A DNA stretch of 64,000 bases from Flavobacterium hydrocarbonoxydans (GTDB lineage: Bacteria > Bacteroidota > Bacteroidia > Flavobacteriales > Flavobacteriaceae). The position numbers and the translations under genes were made by a program. Positions within the stretch are counted from its first letter, which is position 1. Each line of letters starts with the position of its first letter. The notes under the pieces were generated by a model that did no database searches, was not told the origin of the DNA, and saw only the letters and a program-made list of their open reading frames with translations. Below are positions 8,062 to 15,909 of the stretch, piece by piece. The stretch is from assembly GCF_009789235.1 (NCBI RefSeq), contig NZ_WSTB01000002.1, forward strand, positions 434,001-498,000. Direction: 5' to 3'.

Positions 8062-10320
8062 TTATCTTAACGTATAACGCAACCCTAAAAACCCACGAAT
8101 CGTCTGGTTTTGTCCGTAAACATAAGTCGTATCGAAAGTCAAACCATAGGGATTATCGGGAGTTACTAATACTTTTCCAGCGGTATCATATTGCACATTT
8201 TTATCAAAAGGATCATTGGCTCTCGAAATCAAAAACGGATTACTTTGCTTGGGTGTAAAATTTAATAAATTCTTAATTCCGCCATACAATTCAAAATTTT
8301 TCCAGCCAAAATACGTAAACTGAATGTTCTGAATACTGTACCACGGCGATTTTGGATTTCTTGGGTCGTATTCGTTCAGCAAAGGCAGTTTCATTGGGCT
8401 GTAAAGATTTCCAGTATAATCTAATAACAAATTTAGCGATTCTATTTTATACGAAACACTCCAGGTTCCTGTAAAATTCTCCGTCAAAAAAGGTCTTTCT
8501 GAAACTCCGTTTTCTACATTTTTATTATCCAAAATAGTAGCACCAACAATCATCTTTAAGCCTGTTGGAAAATTCACATCCACATTCGTGCTGATTCCCT
8601 GACTTATTGCGTAGCCGTTGATATTGTCGTAAATTATTTGGTTTGGATCAGTTTCATAATCCGTAATTATCTTATTGCTGAAACGGGTATAAAAAGCCGT
8701 AGTTTCGATTCCGATAAAAGTGCCGTTTGTAAAATTTATTTTTTGAATGTAATTCAGATTGGCGTTGATGGATTTTTCCGGATTAAGATTCCTCGCAATC
8801 ACAACATCCCGAGAACCCGTAAGTGCTGCGTGATCTTCGGTAAACAAATTCACCACTCGAAATCCGGTTCCGGCATTCAATCTGAATATGGTGTTTTCAT
8901 TTGCTTTGAAACGATAAGCGAATCTTGGAGTAAAAATGGAACCATGAACAGAATTGTAATCGTAACGGGCACCCAATAAAACCTGGCTTTTTGGCGAAAG
9001 CGTAATTTCGTCCTGAACAAAAATTCCCGGCAACCAGGTGCTTTCGGCTTCTTTTGTTGCAGTAGTATTATCATCATAGTACGAATAACGATTGGCAATT
9101 CCGGCAAGGAAATCATTTCTTCCCAATTTCTTATCCCAGGTCAGTTGCAGAAAACCTATTTTTTGATTGGCGATATACGATGTGGTTCCGTAACGACTGT
9201 CCTGATAATGTACGTTTCCGGAGAATGACAGCATTAGTTTTTCTTCAAAAGGCAATTGATAACTTCCTATCAATTCGCCTCTTTTGGTGTAAATACTTTC
9301 GCCGTAAATCTCGTCACCTCCTCTGTATTTTTTTTCCCAGCGCACATCGCCACCCCAACGGTCTTCATACATTCCGCGGGCTGCAATGGTAAACAAACGA
9401 TTATTTTCTCTGGAAAAACTCCATTTATTAAAAATTGAAATTCTTTCAGAAAGTGTAACATCTGTAAAATTATCGTTGTCTTTATCGATTACCTGATTAT
9501 AATTGAAATAATTCAGACCCAAAAGTGTCGTTGCTTTTTTGGTGGGATTGAATTTCATTCCCAAATCAAGATTCGTCTCTAAATACGAAGTCGTAAAAAC
9601 ATCCGCAGAAAACAAAGGCGCATTAATTGGGTTTTTGGTAATAATATTGATCAGACCGCCAACTGCCTCACTTCCGTACAACGAAGAAGCCGGACCTTTT
9701 ACAATTTCGATTCGTTCGACTAAAGAATTCGGAATTCCAGACAAACCATAAACGGTCGAAAGACTGCTCACAATAGGCATTCCATCAATCAAAACCAATG
9801 TGTAAGGGCCTTCCAAACCATTGATATGAATATCACCCGTGTTGCAAACGCCGCAATTCAATTGAGGCCGAACACCATTTATATTCTGAAGGGCTTCGTA
9901 AATACTCGCGGTTGGATTTTTTTTGAAGAAAACCGGCGAATACACCTCAACAGGAACAGCACTTTCCAGACGTTTCACGGCTTTTAAAGTTCCGGAAACC
10001 ACGACTTCGTTCAGCTGATTTTGATTGTCTTCTAATTCAAAATCAAAAGAATTGTTATCGTTTAAAACTTCTATTTTCTTTTTTAAAGTTTGAAAACCTT
10101 CTCGCGAAATTTGAATGGTTTGATTGCCAACAGGAACATTTTCTATTAAAAAATACCCTAAACTATCCGTAAACGTTTCTTGTTGTATGCCTTGTAGTTG
10201 AATAGTTGCCGATTTAATTTTTGTTCCTTCAGAAGAAACATAGCCTGAAATAGTGGTTTTTTCTTGGGCATAGGAAAATTGCAGGCCAAATAAAATCAAT
10301 ATCCAAATAGAATTTTTCAT
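8062..10320 (-). CDS. TonB-dependent outer-membrane receptor, possible metal transporter
   Basis: A 752-residue TonB-dependent receptor. The start is the ATG at 10318-10320, giving signal peptide MKNSIWILILFGLQFSYAQ. Then a carboxypeptidase-like beta-sandwich domain (about 22-98), a plug domain (about 105-235, with LIDGMPIVSS and GPASSLYGSEAVGGLINII) and a 22-strand barrel ending in LGLRYTLR. The plug contains CGVC (Cys156, Cys159) next to TGDIHINGLEGPY, a pattern compatible with binding a soft metal. It sits beside MerC-like, Fur-family and Nramp genes, which supports metal uptake. Substrate is not shown by the sequence. Confidence 0.88.
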   Translation of the reverse strand: MKNSIWILILFGLQFSYAQEKTTISGYVSSEGTKIKSATIQLQGIQQETFTDSLGYFLIENVPVGNQTIQISREGFQTLKKKIEVLNDNNSFDFELEDNQNQLNEVVVSGTLKAVKRLESAVPVEVYSPVFFKKNPTASIYEALQNINGVRPQLNCGVCNTGDIHINGLEGPYTLVLIDGMPIVSSLSTVYGLSGIPNSLVERIEIVKGPASSLYGSEAVGGLINIITKNPINAPLFSADVFTTSYLETNLDLGMKFNPTKKATTLLGLNYFNYNQVIDKDNDNFTDVTLSERISIFNKWSFSRENNRLFTIAARGMYEDRWGGDVRWEKKYRGGDEIYGESIYTKRGELIGSYQLPFEEKLMLSFSGNVHYQDSRYGTTSYIANQKIGFLQLTWDKKLGRNDFLAGIANRYSYYDDNTTATKEAESTWLPGIFVQDEITLSPKSQVLLGARYDYNSVHGSIFTPRFAYRFKANENTIFRLNAGTGFRVVNLFTEDHAALTGSRDVVIARNLNPEKSINANLNYIQKINFTNGTFIGIETTAFYTRFSNKIITDYETDPNQIIYDNINGYAISQGISTNVDVNFPTGLKMIVGATILDNKNVENGVSERPFLTENFTGTWSVSYKIESLNLLLDYTGNLYSPMKLPLLNEYDPRNPKSPWYSIQNIQFTYFGWKNFELYGGIKNLLNFTPKQSNPFLISRANDPFDKNVQYDTAGKVLVTPDNPYGLTFDTTYVYGQNQTIRGFLGLRYTLR

Positions 10321-10341
10321 TATTATAAAATTAATTTTAGA

Positions 10342-10370
10342 CAAAACTAAAAATTAAATTTGATAAACAA
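10342..10370 (-). promoter_or_regulatory. Bacteroidota-type promoter of the TonB receptor
   Basis: On the minus strand TTG (10368-10370), 18 bases, then TAGTTTTG (10342-10349), matching the Flavobacterium -33 TTG / -7 TAnnTTTG consensus. It ends 21 bases upstream of the receptor start. Confidence 0.6.
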
Positions 10371-10422
10371 TTATTCTGAAGCTAAAAACTTTAAAATCTT
10401 GTCATTAGTGCCTTTATAAATA

Positions 10423-11334
10423 TTAATTAAAATCTTCGTCTATGAGTTCTTTATTGATGGCAACTCCAGCAAAAGATCCAGAAGAAACGGCCATTGCAAC
10501 AGATCGTCCTTGTGTAAAACTGTCTCCACTAGCATAAACTCCAGGGATATTTGTTTTTTGAAATATGTCTGTTTTGATCAAACCCTGCTCGGTTAATTCG
10601 CAGCCTAAAATTTCAGGCAAAGGACAATGCTGTACAAAAGGAGGTCTGAAATAAACGGCTTTTACGGCAATTTTGGATTGATTTTTAAAGATAATATGCT
10701 GAATATTTCCGTTTTGATGTTCCGCAGCAGCAATTTCTTCTTCTATAATTGTAACATTATTTTTGAGTAGCATTTTGGTTTGCTCCAAAGACAAAGTTGA
10801 CTTTCCGTTGGTGAGCAGTCTAAGGTCTTTCGTCCAGTTCGAAATCATTTTAGCATATTCAAAACCCATTTCGCCGTTTGCAATAATAGCAGTGGTTTCA
10901 TTTTTTACTTCATAACCATGGCAATACGGACAATGTATAATCGAAATACCCCAACATTCGGTAAAACCATCAAGTTCTGGCAATACATCTTTAACACCGG
11001 TAGCAAATAATACTTTTCTGGAAGTGAATACTTTTCCGGACTCTGTCCTGATTTCAAATCCGCTATCAGTTTTGTTAGCACTCACAGCAAGCCCGTTATA
11101 AAATTGAACCGTATCATAAAATTCCGTCTGTAATTTGGCTTTCGCCGAAATAACTGCGGGTTTTTCACCATCTTGCGTAATAAAATTATGCGAATGTGGT
11201 GTTTGTCTGTTGCAGGGTAAACCACTATCGATAACCAAAACTTGTCTTAGAGAACGACCTAAACTCATGGCTGCAGAAAGTCCGCTGTAACTGCCACCAA
11301 CAATAATTACCTCAAAATTAGTTTGTTGTATCAT
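10423..11334 (-). CDS. Thioredoxin-reductase-like FAD/NAD(P) oxidoreductase
   Basis: A 303-residue flavoprotein of the pyridine nucleotide-disulfide oxidoreductase class. FAD-binding IVGGSYSGLSAAMSLGR at the N-terminus, ATGVKDVLPEL in the middle, a redox pair CPYC (Cys135, Cys138) in IIHCPYCHGYEV, and a C-terminal FAD contact GVYASGDSFTQGRSVAMAVSSG. The CPYCHGYE form is seen in TrxR-like proteins that are not the housekeeping thioredoxin reductase. It follows the MerC-like gene by 23 bases in the same direction, so both should be transcribed from the operator-controlled promoter. Electron partner unknown. Confidence 0.85.
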   Translation of the reverse strand: MIQQTNFEVIIVGGSYSGLSAAMSLGRSLRQVLVIDSGLPCNRQTPHSHNFITQDGEKPAVISAKAKLQTEFYDTVQFYNGLAVSANKTDSGFEIRTESGKVFTSRKVLFATGVKDVLPELDGFTECWGISIIHCPYCHGYEVKNETTAIIANGEMGFEYAKMISNWTKDLRLLTNGKSTLSLEQTKMLLKNNVTIIEEEIAAAEHQNGNIQHIIFKNQSKIAVKAVYFRPPFVQHCPLPEILGCELTEQGLIKTDIFQKTNIPGVYASGDSFTQGRSVAMAVSSGSFAGVAINKELIDEDFN

Positions 11335-11357
11335 AATTTTTTAATTTAATGAAAGTT

Positions 11358-11711
11358 TTAAGAATGCGTTTTTTTATGTGATTTGTAATTTAAAAAATGA
11401 CCGATAATCATTCCAATGCCGCCTATAAAGATAAAATCGAGGTGAATATCAAACAAGATTTCACTCCAAATGCTTATCCAGATCAAGGCCATTGAAATAA
11501 TTAAAATACCTGAAACCAAACGTGTGGATTTTTTAATAATTTTGAGAACCGCAAAAAGCCCCATTAAGGCAAAGAATAAATCGACATAAGGGTTATGACT
11601 TATGCCTAATGGCAGAATAGTCAAGAGCGGAAAAAGAAGGCAATGAACCAAACAAATTGTGGCACTTGAAATTCCTAAAATATCGTAAAAAGGTGTTGCA
11701 GTTTTCTTCAT
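11358..11711 (-). CDS. MerC-domain membrane protein
   Basis: A 117-residue protein with four predicted membrane helices and the MerC-type motif SSATICLVHCLLFPLL in the first helix. MerC proteins move mercury or other soft metal ions across the inner membrane; chromosomal Bacteroidota homologues often sit next to Fur-family regulators, as here. It is divergent from the fur-like gene over 93 bases carrying two operators and is the first gene of a two-gene unit with the flavoprotein. The true ion is not established. Confidence 0.8.
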   Translation of the reverse strand: MKKTATPFYDILGISSATICLVHCLLFPLLTILPLGISHNPYVDLFFALMGLFAVLKIIKKSTRLVSGILIISMALIWISIWSEILFDIHLDFIFIGGIGMIIGHFLNYKSHKKTHS

Positions 11712-11731
11712 TTCTTTTACTTTTATTTAAT

Positions 11732-11785
11732 GCAATTATGTTGCAAATATACACTATAATTTGTAACGCAACTATGTTGCGTTAC
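11732..11785. promoter_or_regulatory. Twin operator palindromes between merC-like and fur-like genes
   Basis: Two sites share the core GCAAYTATGTTGC, at 11732-11744 and 11768-11780, with centres 36 bases apart. The second is embedded in a perfect palindrome at 11763-11785 (arms GTAACGCAAC and GTTGCGTTAC around TAT). Symmetry, size and position between a Fur-family gene and its neighbour point to the binding site of that regulator. The sites lie on the -33 and beside the -7 element of the merC promoter, as expected for repression. Confidence 0.75.
11744..11771 (-). promoter_or_regulatory. Promoter of the merC-like / flavoprotein unit
   Basis: Minus-strand TTG at 11769-11771, 17 bases, then TATATTTG at 11744-11751, a full match to the Bacteroidota consensus. 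Each element touches one of the two operator cores. The ATG is 33 bases further on. Confidence 0.65.
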
Positions 11786-11804
11786 TATTTTTAATTTTAA
11801 ATAA

Positions 11805-12194
11805 ATGAAAATAACGAGAAAAACCGTAGCAAAATCAGCCGTTTTAGAGATTTTTGGCAAATCTAAAACGGCGCTGTCTCATACAGAAATTCAAAGTCAA
11901 ATGAACAATGTTTGTGATCGGGTAACCATTTACAGAATACTGGACCGATTAGTAAATGATGATATTATTCATAAAATAGTAAATCTTGACGGGACAGTAA
12001 AGTATGCAAAATGCAATCACGCTCATCGTGTACACATTCATAATCATGCTCATTTTAGCTGCGAAAACTGCCATGAAATTACGTGTCTCGAAAACGTAAA
12101 ACCGAGTTATATTATTCCGCACAATTACAAAGTAAATGACATTAATTTTACCTTATCCGGTTTATGTCCAAATTGTTTGAATTCTAACAATTGA
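11805..12194 (+). CDS. Fur-family metal-responsive regulator (Zur-like candidate)
   Basis: A 129-residue Fur-family repressor. The N-terminal winged helix includes LSHTEIQSQMNNVCDRVTIYRILDRL; a His-rich segment HAHRVHIHNHAHFSCENCHE supplies metal ligands; structural zinc cysteines are CENC and CPNC. Length is normal. It is divergent from the merC-like gene and upstream of the Nramp gene. The palindromes in the shared promoter region suggest that it represses itself and merC. Whether it senses zinc, iron or another metal cannot be decided; MerC and Nramp neighbours make Zur-like or broad metal sensing plausible. Confidence 0.85.
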   Translation: MKITRKTVAKSAVLEIFGKSKTALSHTEIQSQMNNVCDRVTIYRILDRLVNDDIIHKIVNLDGTVKYAKCNHAHRVHIHNHAHFSCENCHEITCLENVKPSYIIPHNYKVNDINFTLSGLCPNCLNSNN

Positions 12195-12216
12195 TATTTA
12201 GACGTGCCTAAAAATA

Positions 12217-12261
12217 TTGTTAAACGAATATAATTTTTATATATATTTGTTGAAACAACAC
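12217..12261 (+). promoter_or_regulatory. Promoter and possible operator of the Nramp gene
   Basis: TTG at 12217-12219, 22 bases, then TATATTTG at 12242-12249. A small palindrome TGTTGAAACAACA (12248-12260) overlaps the end of the -7 element and the expected transcription start, a good place for a repressor such as the downstream DtxR-type protein. The ATG follows at 12269. Confidence 0.5.
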
Positions 12262-12268
12262 TTTTACA

Positions 12269-14137
12269 ATGACCAGATCTTTAGAAGAAGTTAACCAATC
12301 GGTTGCTACAGAGCATAAAAAAACAGGATTCAGAAAAATATTAGCCTTTTTAGGTCCCGCCTATTTAGTAAGTGTAGGCTATATGGATCCCGGAAACTGG
12401 GCAACAGATATTGCTGGCGGAAGTCAGTTTGGGTATTCCTTGCTTTGGGTTTTATTAATGAGCAACTTAATGGCGCTTTTATTGCAAAGTTTGAGTGCGC
12501 GACTTGGAATCGTGACACAACGTGATTTAGCACAGGCTTCCAGAGAAACCTATTCAAAATTTATCAATTATATTTTATACTTTTTGGCGGAGATTGCCAT
12601 CGCAGCCTGTGATCTGGCCGAAGTTCTCGGAATGGCAATCGGAATCAACTTATTATTCGACATTCCGCTTATTCAGGGCGTTTTGATTACCGTTTTAGAT
12701 ACTTTTCTATTATTGTTTTTGATTAATAAAGGCATCCGAAAAATGGAAGCTTTTATTATTGTTCTGGTTGCGATTATTGGATTTTCTTTCATTTTTGAAA
12801 TGATTTTCGCTGAACCGGAACTCGACAAAGTTCTTTACGGATTGATTCCTTCTGTACCAAGTTCTGCTGCTTTGTATATCGCTATCGGAATTATTGGTGC
12901 CACCGTAATGCCACACAATTTATATTTACATTCTTCATTGGTACAAACCCGTAAATTCGAAAGAAATCCGGCGGGAATCAAACAAGCTTTGAAATACAAT
13001 TTTATCGATTCGACCATTGCCTTAAACTTAGCCTTTTTTGTAAATGCTGCCATTCTCATTTTGGCTGCAGCCACATTTTACAGAAACGGAATGTTTGAAG
13101 TTGCCGAAATTCAGGACGCACATCAGTTTTTAGAACCATTATTAGGTACAAAATGGGCGCCGATTCTTTTTGCCGTTGCCTTAATCGCAGCGGGACAAAG
13201 TTCAACCATAACGGGAACATTAGCAGGTCAAATCGTGATGGAAGGCTATCTGAATTTACGTATTCAACCCTGGGTTCGCCGTATTATCACACGTTTGATT
13301 GCAATTGTGCCAGCTGTAGTGGTGATTATGATTTATGGCGAAAGTGTAACCGGAAAATTATTGATTATGAGCCAGGTAATTCTGAGTTTGCAATTGGGTT
13401 TTGCGATTATTCCGCTGATTCATTTTGTGAGTGATAAAACCAAAATGAAAGGTTTTCATATATCCAAAACCACTCAGGTTGCTGCCTGGATTATCGCTTT
13501 GATTATTGTATCGCTAAATGCTAAATTGGTTTACAACGAAATTACTTCCTGGTTAGAGTCTTCTCAAAACCCAATGATTCTTTGGTTTACAGTAGTTCCA
13601 TTAGCTTTTGGTTTTTTAGGATTGTTGCTTTATATTGTTTTTAAACCTTTTATCGCAAGGGCCAAATCGAATATCGAGAACCACTCCCCTCACCATTTGC
13701 AATTGCATTTTACACCAAAAGAAACGTACACCAAGAAAAACATAGCAATTTCAGTGGATTTTTCGAATGCGGATGAAGCTGCACTTAACAATGCCTTCGA
13801 ATTGGGCGGAATCGACGCGCAATACACCTTAATTCACATTGTAGAAACCGTGGGAGCTTTGATGTACGGCGGCAATGTTGACGACCACGAAACGACTATC
13901 GACGAAAAATTATTATTAGAATATAAAGAAATGCTTTCGCAAAAGGGATTCAGAATCGAAACAGAACTTGGTTTTGGAAAACCTAACACTGTGATTCCGA
14001 AAATAATAAACCAGGGGAATTTTGATATTTTGGTAATGGGAACCCACGGCCACACTGGATTAAAAGATATTCTTTTTGGTACCACAGTAGATAAATTGAG
14101 ACATAAAATTTCGATACCTTTGTTGATTGTTAAATAA
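12269..14137 (+). CDS. mntH: Nramp divalent metal transporter fused to a UspA domain
   Basis: A 622-residue proton-coupled Mn/Fe importer of the Nramp family with an extra C-terminal domain. TM1 carries the metal-binding DPGN (Asp40-Asn43) and TM6 the paired motif MPHNLYLHSSLVQTR; about 11 membrane helices end near residue 465. Residues ~490-622 form a universal stress protein domain with the nucleotide-binding pattern GTHGHTGLKDILFGTT. Typical MntH is about 410-450 residues, so this is a genuine two-domain form. A promoter with a palindrome precedes it, and a DtxR-type regulator follows after a palindromic spacer. The Usp domain may gate transport; that is inference. Confidence 0.9.
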   Translation: MTRSLEEVNQSVATEHKKTGFRKILAFLGPAYLVSVGYMDPGNWATDIAGGSQFGYSLLWVLLMSNLMALLLQSLSARLGIVTQRDLAQASRETYSKFINYILYFLAEIAIAACDLAEVLGMAIGINLLFDIPLIQGVLITVLDTFLLLFLINKGIRKMEAFIIVLVAIIGFSFIFEMIFAEPELDKVLYGLIPSVPSSAALYIAIGIIGATVMPHNLYLHSSLVQTRKFERNPAGIKQALKYNFIDSTIALNLAFFVNAAILILAAATFYRNGMFEVAEIQDAHQFLEPLLGTKWAPILFAVALIAAGQSSTITGTLAGQIVMEGYLNLRIQPWVRRIITRLIAIVPAVVVIMIYGESVTGKLLIMSQVILSLQLGFAIIPLIHFVSDKTKMKGFHISKTTQVAAWIIALIIVSLNAKLVYNEITSWLESSQNPMILWFTVVPLAFGFLGLLLYIVFKPFIARAKSNIENHSPHHLQLHFTPKETYTKKNIAISVDFSNADEAALNNAFELGGIDAQYTLIHIVETVGALMYGGNVDDHETTIDEKLLLEYKEMLSQKGFRIETELGFGKPNTVIPKIINQGNFDILVMGTHGHTGLKDILFGTTVDKLRHKISIPLLIVK

Positions 14138-14143
14138 AGTTAC

Positions 14144-14220
14144 TAAGGTTCTGAGTGGCTAAGTTACTGAGGTTTTTCCTTTGAGACTTTAACTTAGAAC
14201 CTTAGCCACTCAGAACCTTA
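14144..14220. repeat. Intergenic hairpin element with perfect 20-bp arms
   Basis: TAAGGTTCTGAGTGGCTAAG at 14144-14163 is the exact reverse complement of 14201-14220, with 37 bases between. It fills the gap between mntH and the DtxR-type gene. In mRNA it would form a long hairpin 13 bases before the next start codon, without a terminal T run. Confidence 0.85.
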
Positions 14221-14233
14221 GAACCTCAAAAAA

Positions 14234-14887
14234 ATGACTTTTTCAGAAGAAAACTACCTTAAAGCGATTTACCACCTTACAGCTTCAAATGATGCTGAAG
14301 TGAGCACGAACGCCATTGCGGAAATGATGGAGACAAAAGCTTCATCGGTGACGGATATGCTTAAAAAGCTTTCAGAAAAGGATTTGGTTCATTATAAAAA
14401 GTACCAAGGCGTTTCTTTGACGGAAAACGGAAAACTGGCTGCCAAAATGATTGTTAGAAAACACCGCCTATGGGAAGTTTTTTTGGTCGAAAAATTGAAT
14501 TTTACCTGGGATGAAGTACACGATATTGCGGAACAATTAGAACACATCAAATCGGAACAATTGATTAATCGTTTGGATGATTTTCTGGGAAATCCTACCG
14601 AAGATCCGCATGGAGACCCTATTCCGGATGCGAATGGCCGAATTGTAAAAGTCGAAAAACAACTGCTTTCTGAACTTCACGAAAATCAAATTGGCGTTTG
14701 TGTGGGTGTAAAAGATACTTCTTCTGAGTTTTTGAAATACCTGGACAAGCAGGAAATTGCTTTGGGTTCCAGAATCGAATTTTTATCTAAAGAATCTTTC
14801 GATTTATCGGTAAAAATTAAAGTTGATGGTAAAGAGTTGTCTATTTCAAATAAAATTGCTTCGAATTTGTTTGTGAAGTTGGTTTAG
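14234..14887 (+). CDS. DtxR/MntR-family metalloregulator
   Basis: A 217-residue iron- or manganese-dependent repressor. N-terminal winged helix (residues 1-65, with STNAIAEMMETKASSVTDMLKKL), metal-binding/dimerisation domain (about 70-140, with HRLWEVFLVEKLNF, DVH-type EVHDIAEQLEH and NPTEDPHGDPIP) and a C-terminal FeoA/SH3-like domain (about 150-217). All three domains are present. It lies directly behind mntH in the same direction, so MntR-like control of mntH is the simplest reading. Manganese versus iron cannot be told from the visible ligands. Confidence 0.9.
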   Translation: MTFSEENYLKAIYHLTASNDAEVSTNAIAEMMETKASSVTDMLKKLSEKDLVHYKKYQGVSLTENGKLAAKMIVRKHRLWEVFLVEKLNFTWDEVHDIAEQLEHIKSEQLINRLDDFLGNPTEDPHGDPIPDANGRIVKVEKQLLSELHENQIGVCVGVKDTSSEFLKYLDKQEIALGSRIEFLSKESFDLSVKIKVDGKELSISNKIASNLFVKLV

Positions 14888-15095
14888 AGGGTTGTTTCAC
14901 AGAGATTCGCTAAGGTTTCACAGAGAGACACGGAGAATTTATTTTATTTGTAAAGATTAATCCGTCCAAAAAATACAAAGTTTGTCATTTCGAACGAGAA
15001 ATCTTCACGAGAAGCTCGACAAAAATAGATCCTTGCAGAGATTCACAAAAGTATTTCACGTAGATTTAAGCAGATTTAAGCAGATTAGCGCAGAT
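14888..15095. repeat. Degenerate low-complexity spacer
   Basis: No gene. It holds phrases such as CACAGAGATTCGCTAAGGTT and a short degenerate tandem cagatttaagcagatt (15061-15095), a vocabulary that recurs at 20090-20110 and 39766-39810. The next element (15096-15360) follows directly. Confidence 0.6.
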
Positions 15096-15360
15096 TTTTC
15101 GCCACGAATTCACGAATTAATAAAAACAATTAATTCGTGAATTCGTGGCGTTTTTTTACTTAATCAATAGCCTTAACCTTATGGAGTTACTAGCAGAGAT
15201 TGCTTCGCCAGTTCGCTATCGCTCCTGTCCTCGTTCGAAATGATAAAATAAACGAAAATATTCTTCTTGAAAACGGGACTCCTAGCCCCGATAGAAGTGG
15301 AAATCCTTTTGTGGCGGGGTTCGCCACAAAAGATTGTAACGGATAGCGGGAATAGCTCCT
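15096..15360 (-). repeat. MITE-like noncoding element, copy B (inverted relative to copy A)
   Basis: About 265 bases, reverse complement of the element at 5996-6231, with about 27 extra bases near 15203-15230. The outer end is a perfect 21-bp stem (15101-15121 with 15129-15149, 7-base loop); the other end reads AGGAGCTATTCCCGC on the minus strand. The inner hairpin of the form TTTTGTGGCGgggttCGCCACAAAA is kept near 15308-15333. It stops 6 bases short of the stop codon of the gene at 15367. Confidence 0.8.
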
Positions 15361-15366
15361 AAAAAA

Positions 15367-15765
15367 CTAAACAATCCCCTTCTCTACCATTTCTAACATT
15401 ACTGGCGAAGCGTTTTTGAACGTTGGTGGCTGCTCTATGATGCTTCCTGCATTTTTTTTGTTGACTTTGAATGTCAAATCGTTGTCGGTCGTGAACAAAA
15501 GTGCCGTTAAAAAAGGATTTTTGATATAGGTTCCCAACACCAATAAAGCTTCGTCTAAAGTATGGGTGCTTTCGATTTCTTCGGTTTTGTAACGTGTTGT
15601 TAACGAGATTGAAAACGTGTCATCTTCATTCAGAAGTAATCTGAAATAGATGTTTTTGATTTCGGTATCGCCGATGGTTTTTGCCAGAGTTAACTTGGCA
15701 AAAGTGCCGCTCTGGATGCTTTCTTTGACGCGCTCGCAAAAAAGAGCAAATATTGGTTCGTACAT
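15367..15765 (-). CDS. Small protein resembling the N-terminal domain of a SAM methyltransferase family
   Basis: A 132-residue cytoplasmic protein without signal or membrane segment. Segments such as GTFAKLTLAKT, EIKNIYFRLLL and RYKTEEIESTHTLDEAL, NPFLTALLFTTDND recall the N-terminal region of a Bacteroidota class I SAM-dependent methyltransferase family, from memory and without alignment. No Rossmann methyltransferase domain is present. The stop is 6 bases from the MITE-like element, so truncation is possible, though the ending is clean. It is separated from the next upstream gene by a repeat spacer. Function unknown. Confidence 0.55.
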   Translation of the reverse strand: MYEPIFALFCERVKESIQSGTFAKLTLAKTIGDTEIKNIYFRLLLNEDDTFSISLTTRYKTEEIESTHTLDEALLVLGTYIKNPFLTALLFTTDNDLTFKVNKKNAGSIIEQPPTFKNASPVMLEMVEKGIV

Positions 15766-15909
15766 TTTTTTATTTTTTTAGTTGCTAAGGTTCTGAGACA
15801 CTAAGTCACTAAGTTTTTAATTTCTGTTTTAACGCAAAGTTTCGCAAAGCTATTTAAAAAATTTCTTTGTGAGTCTCTGCGAAATCTTGGTGTTACTTTG
15901 TGGAATAAC
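15766..15909. repeat. Quasi-palindromic spacer
   Basis: No gene. Contains ACGCAAAGTTTCGCAAAGC near 15831 and an approximate inverted partner CTTTGTGAGTCTCTGCGAAA near 15863, of the same low-complexity type seen at 38868-38946 and 39840-39990. Confidence 0.5.
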
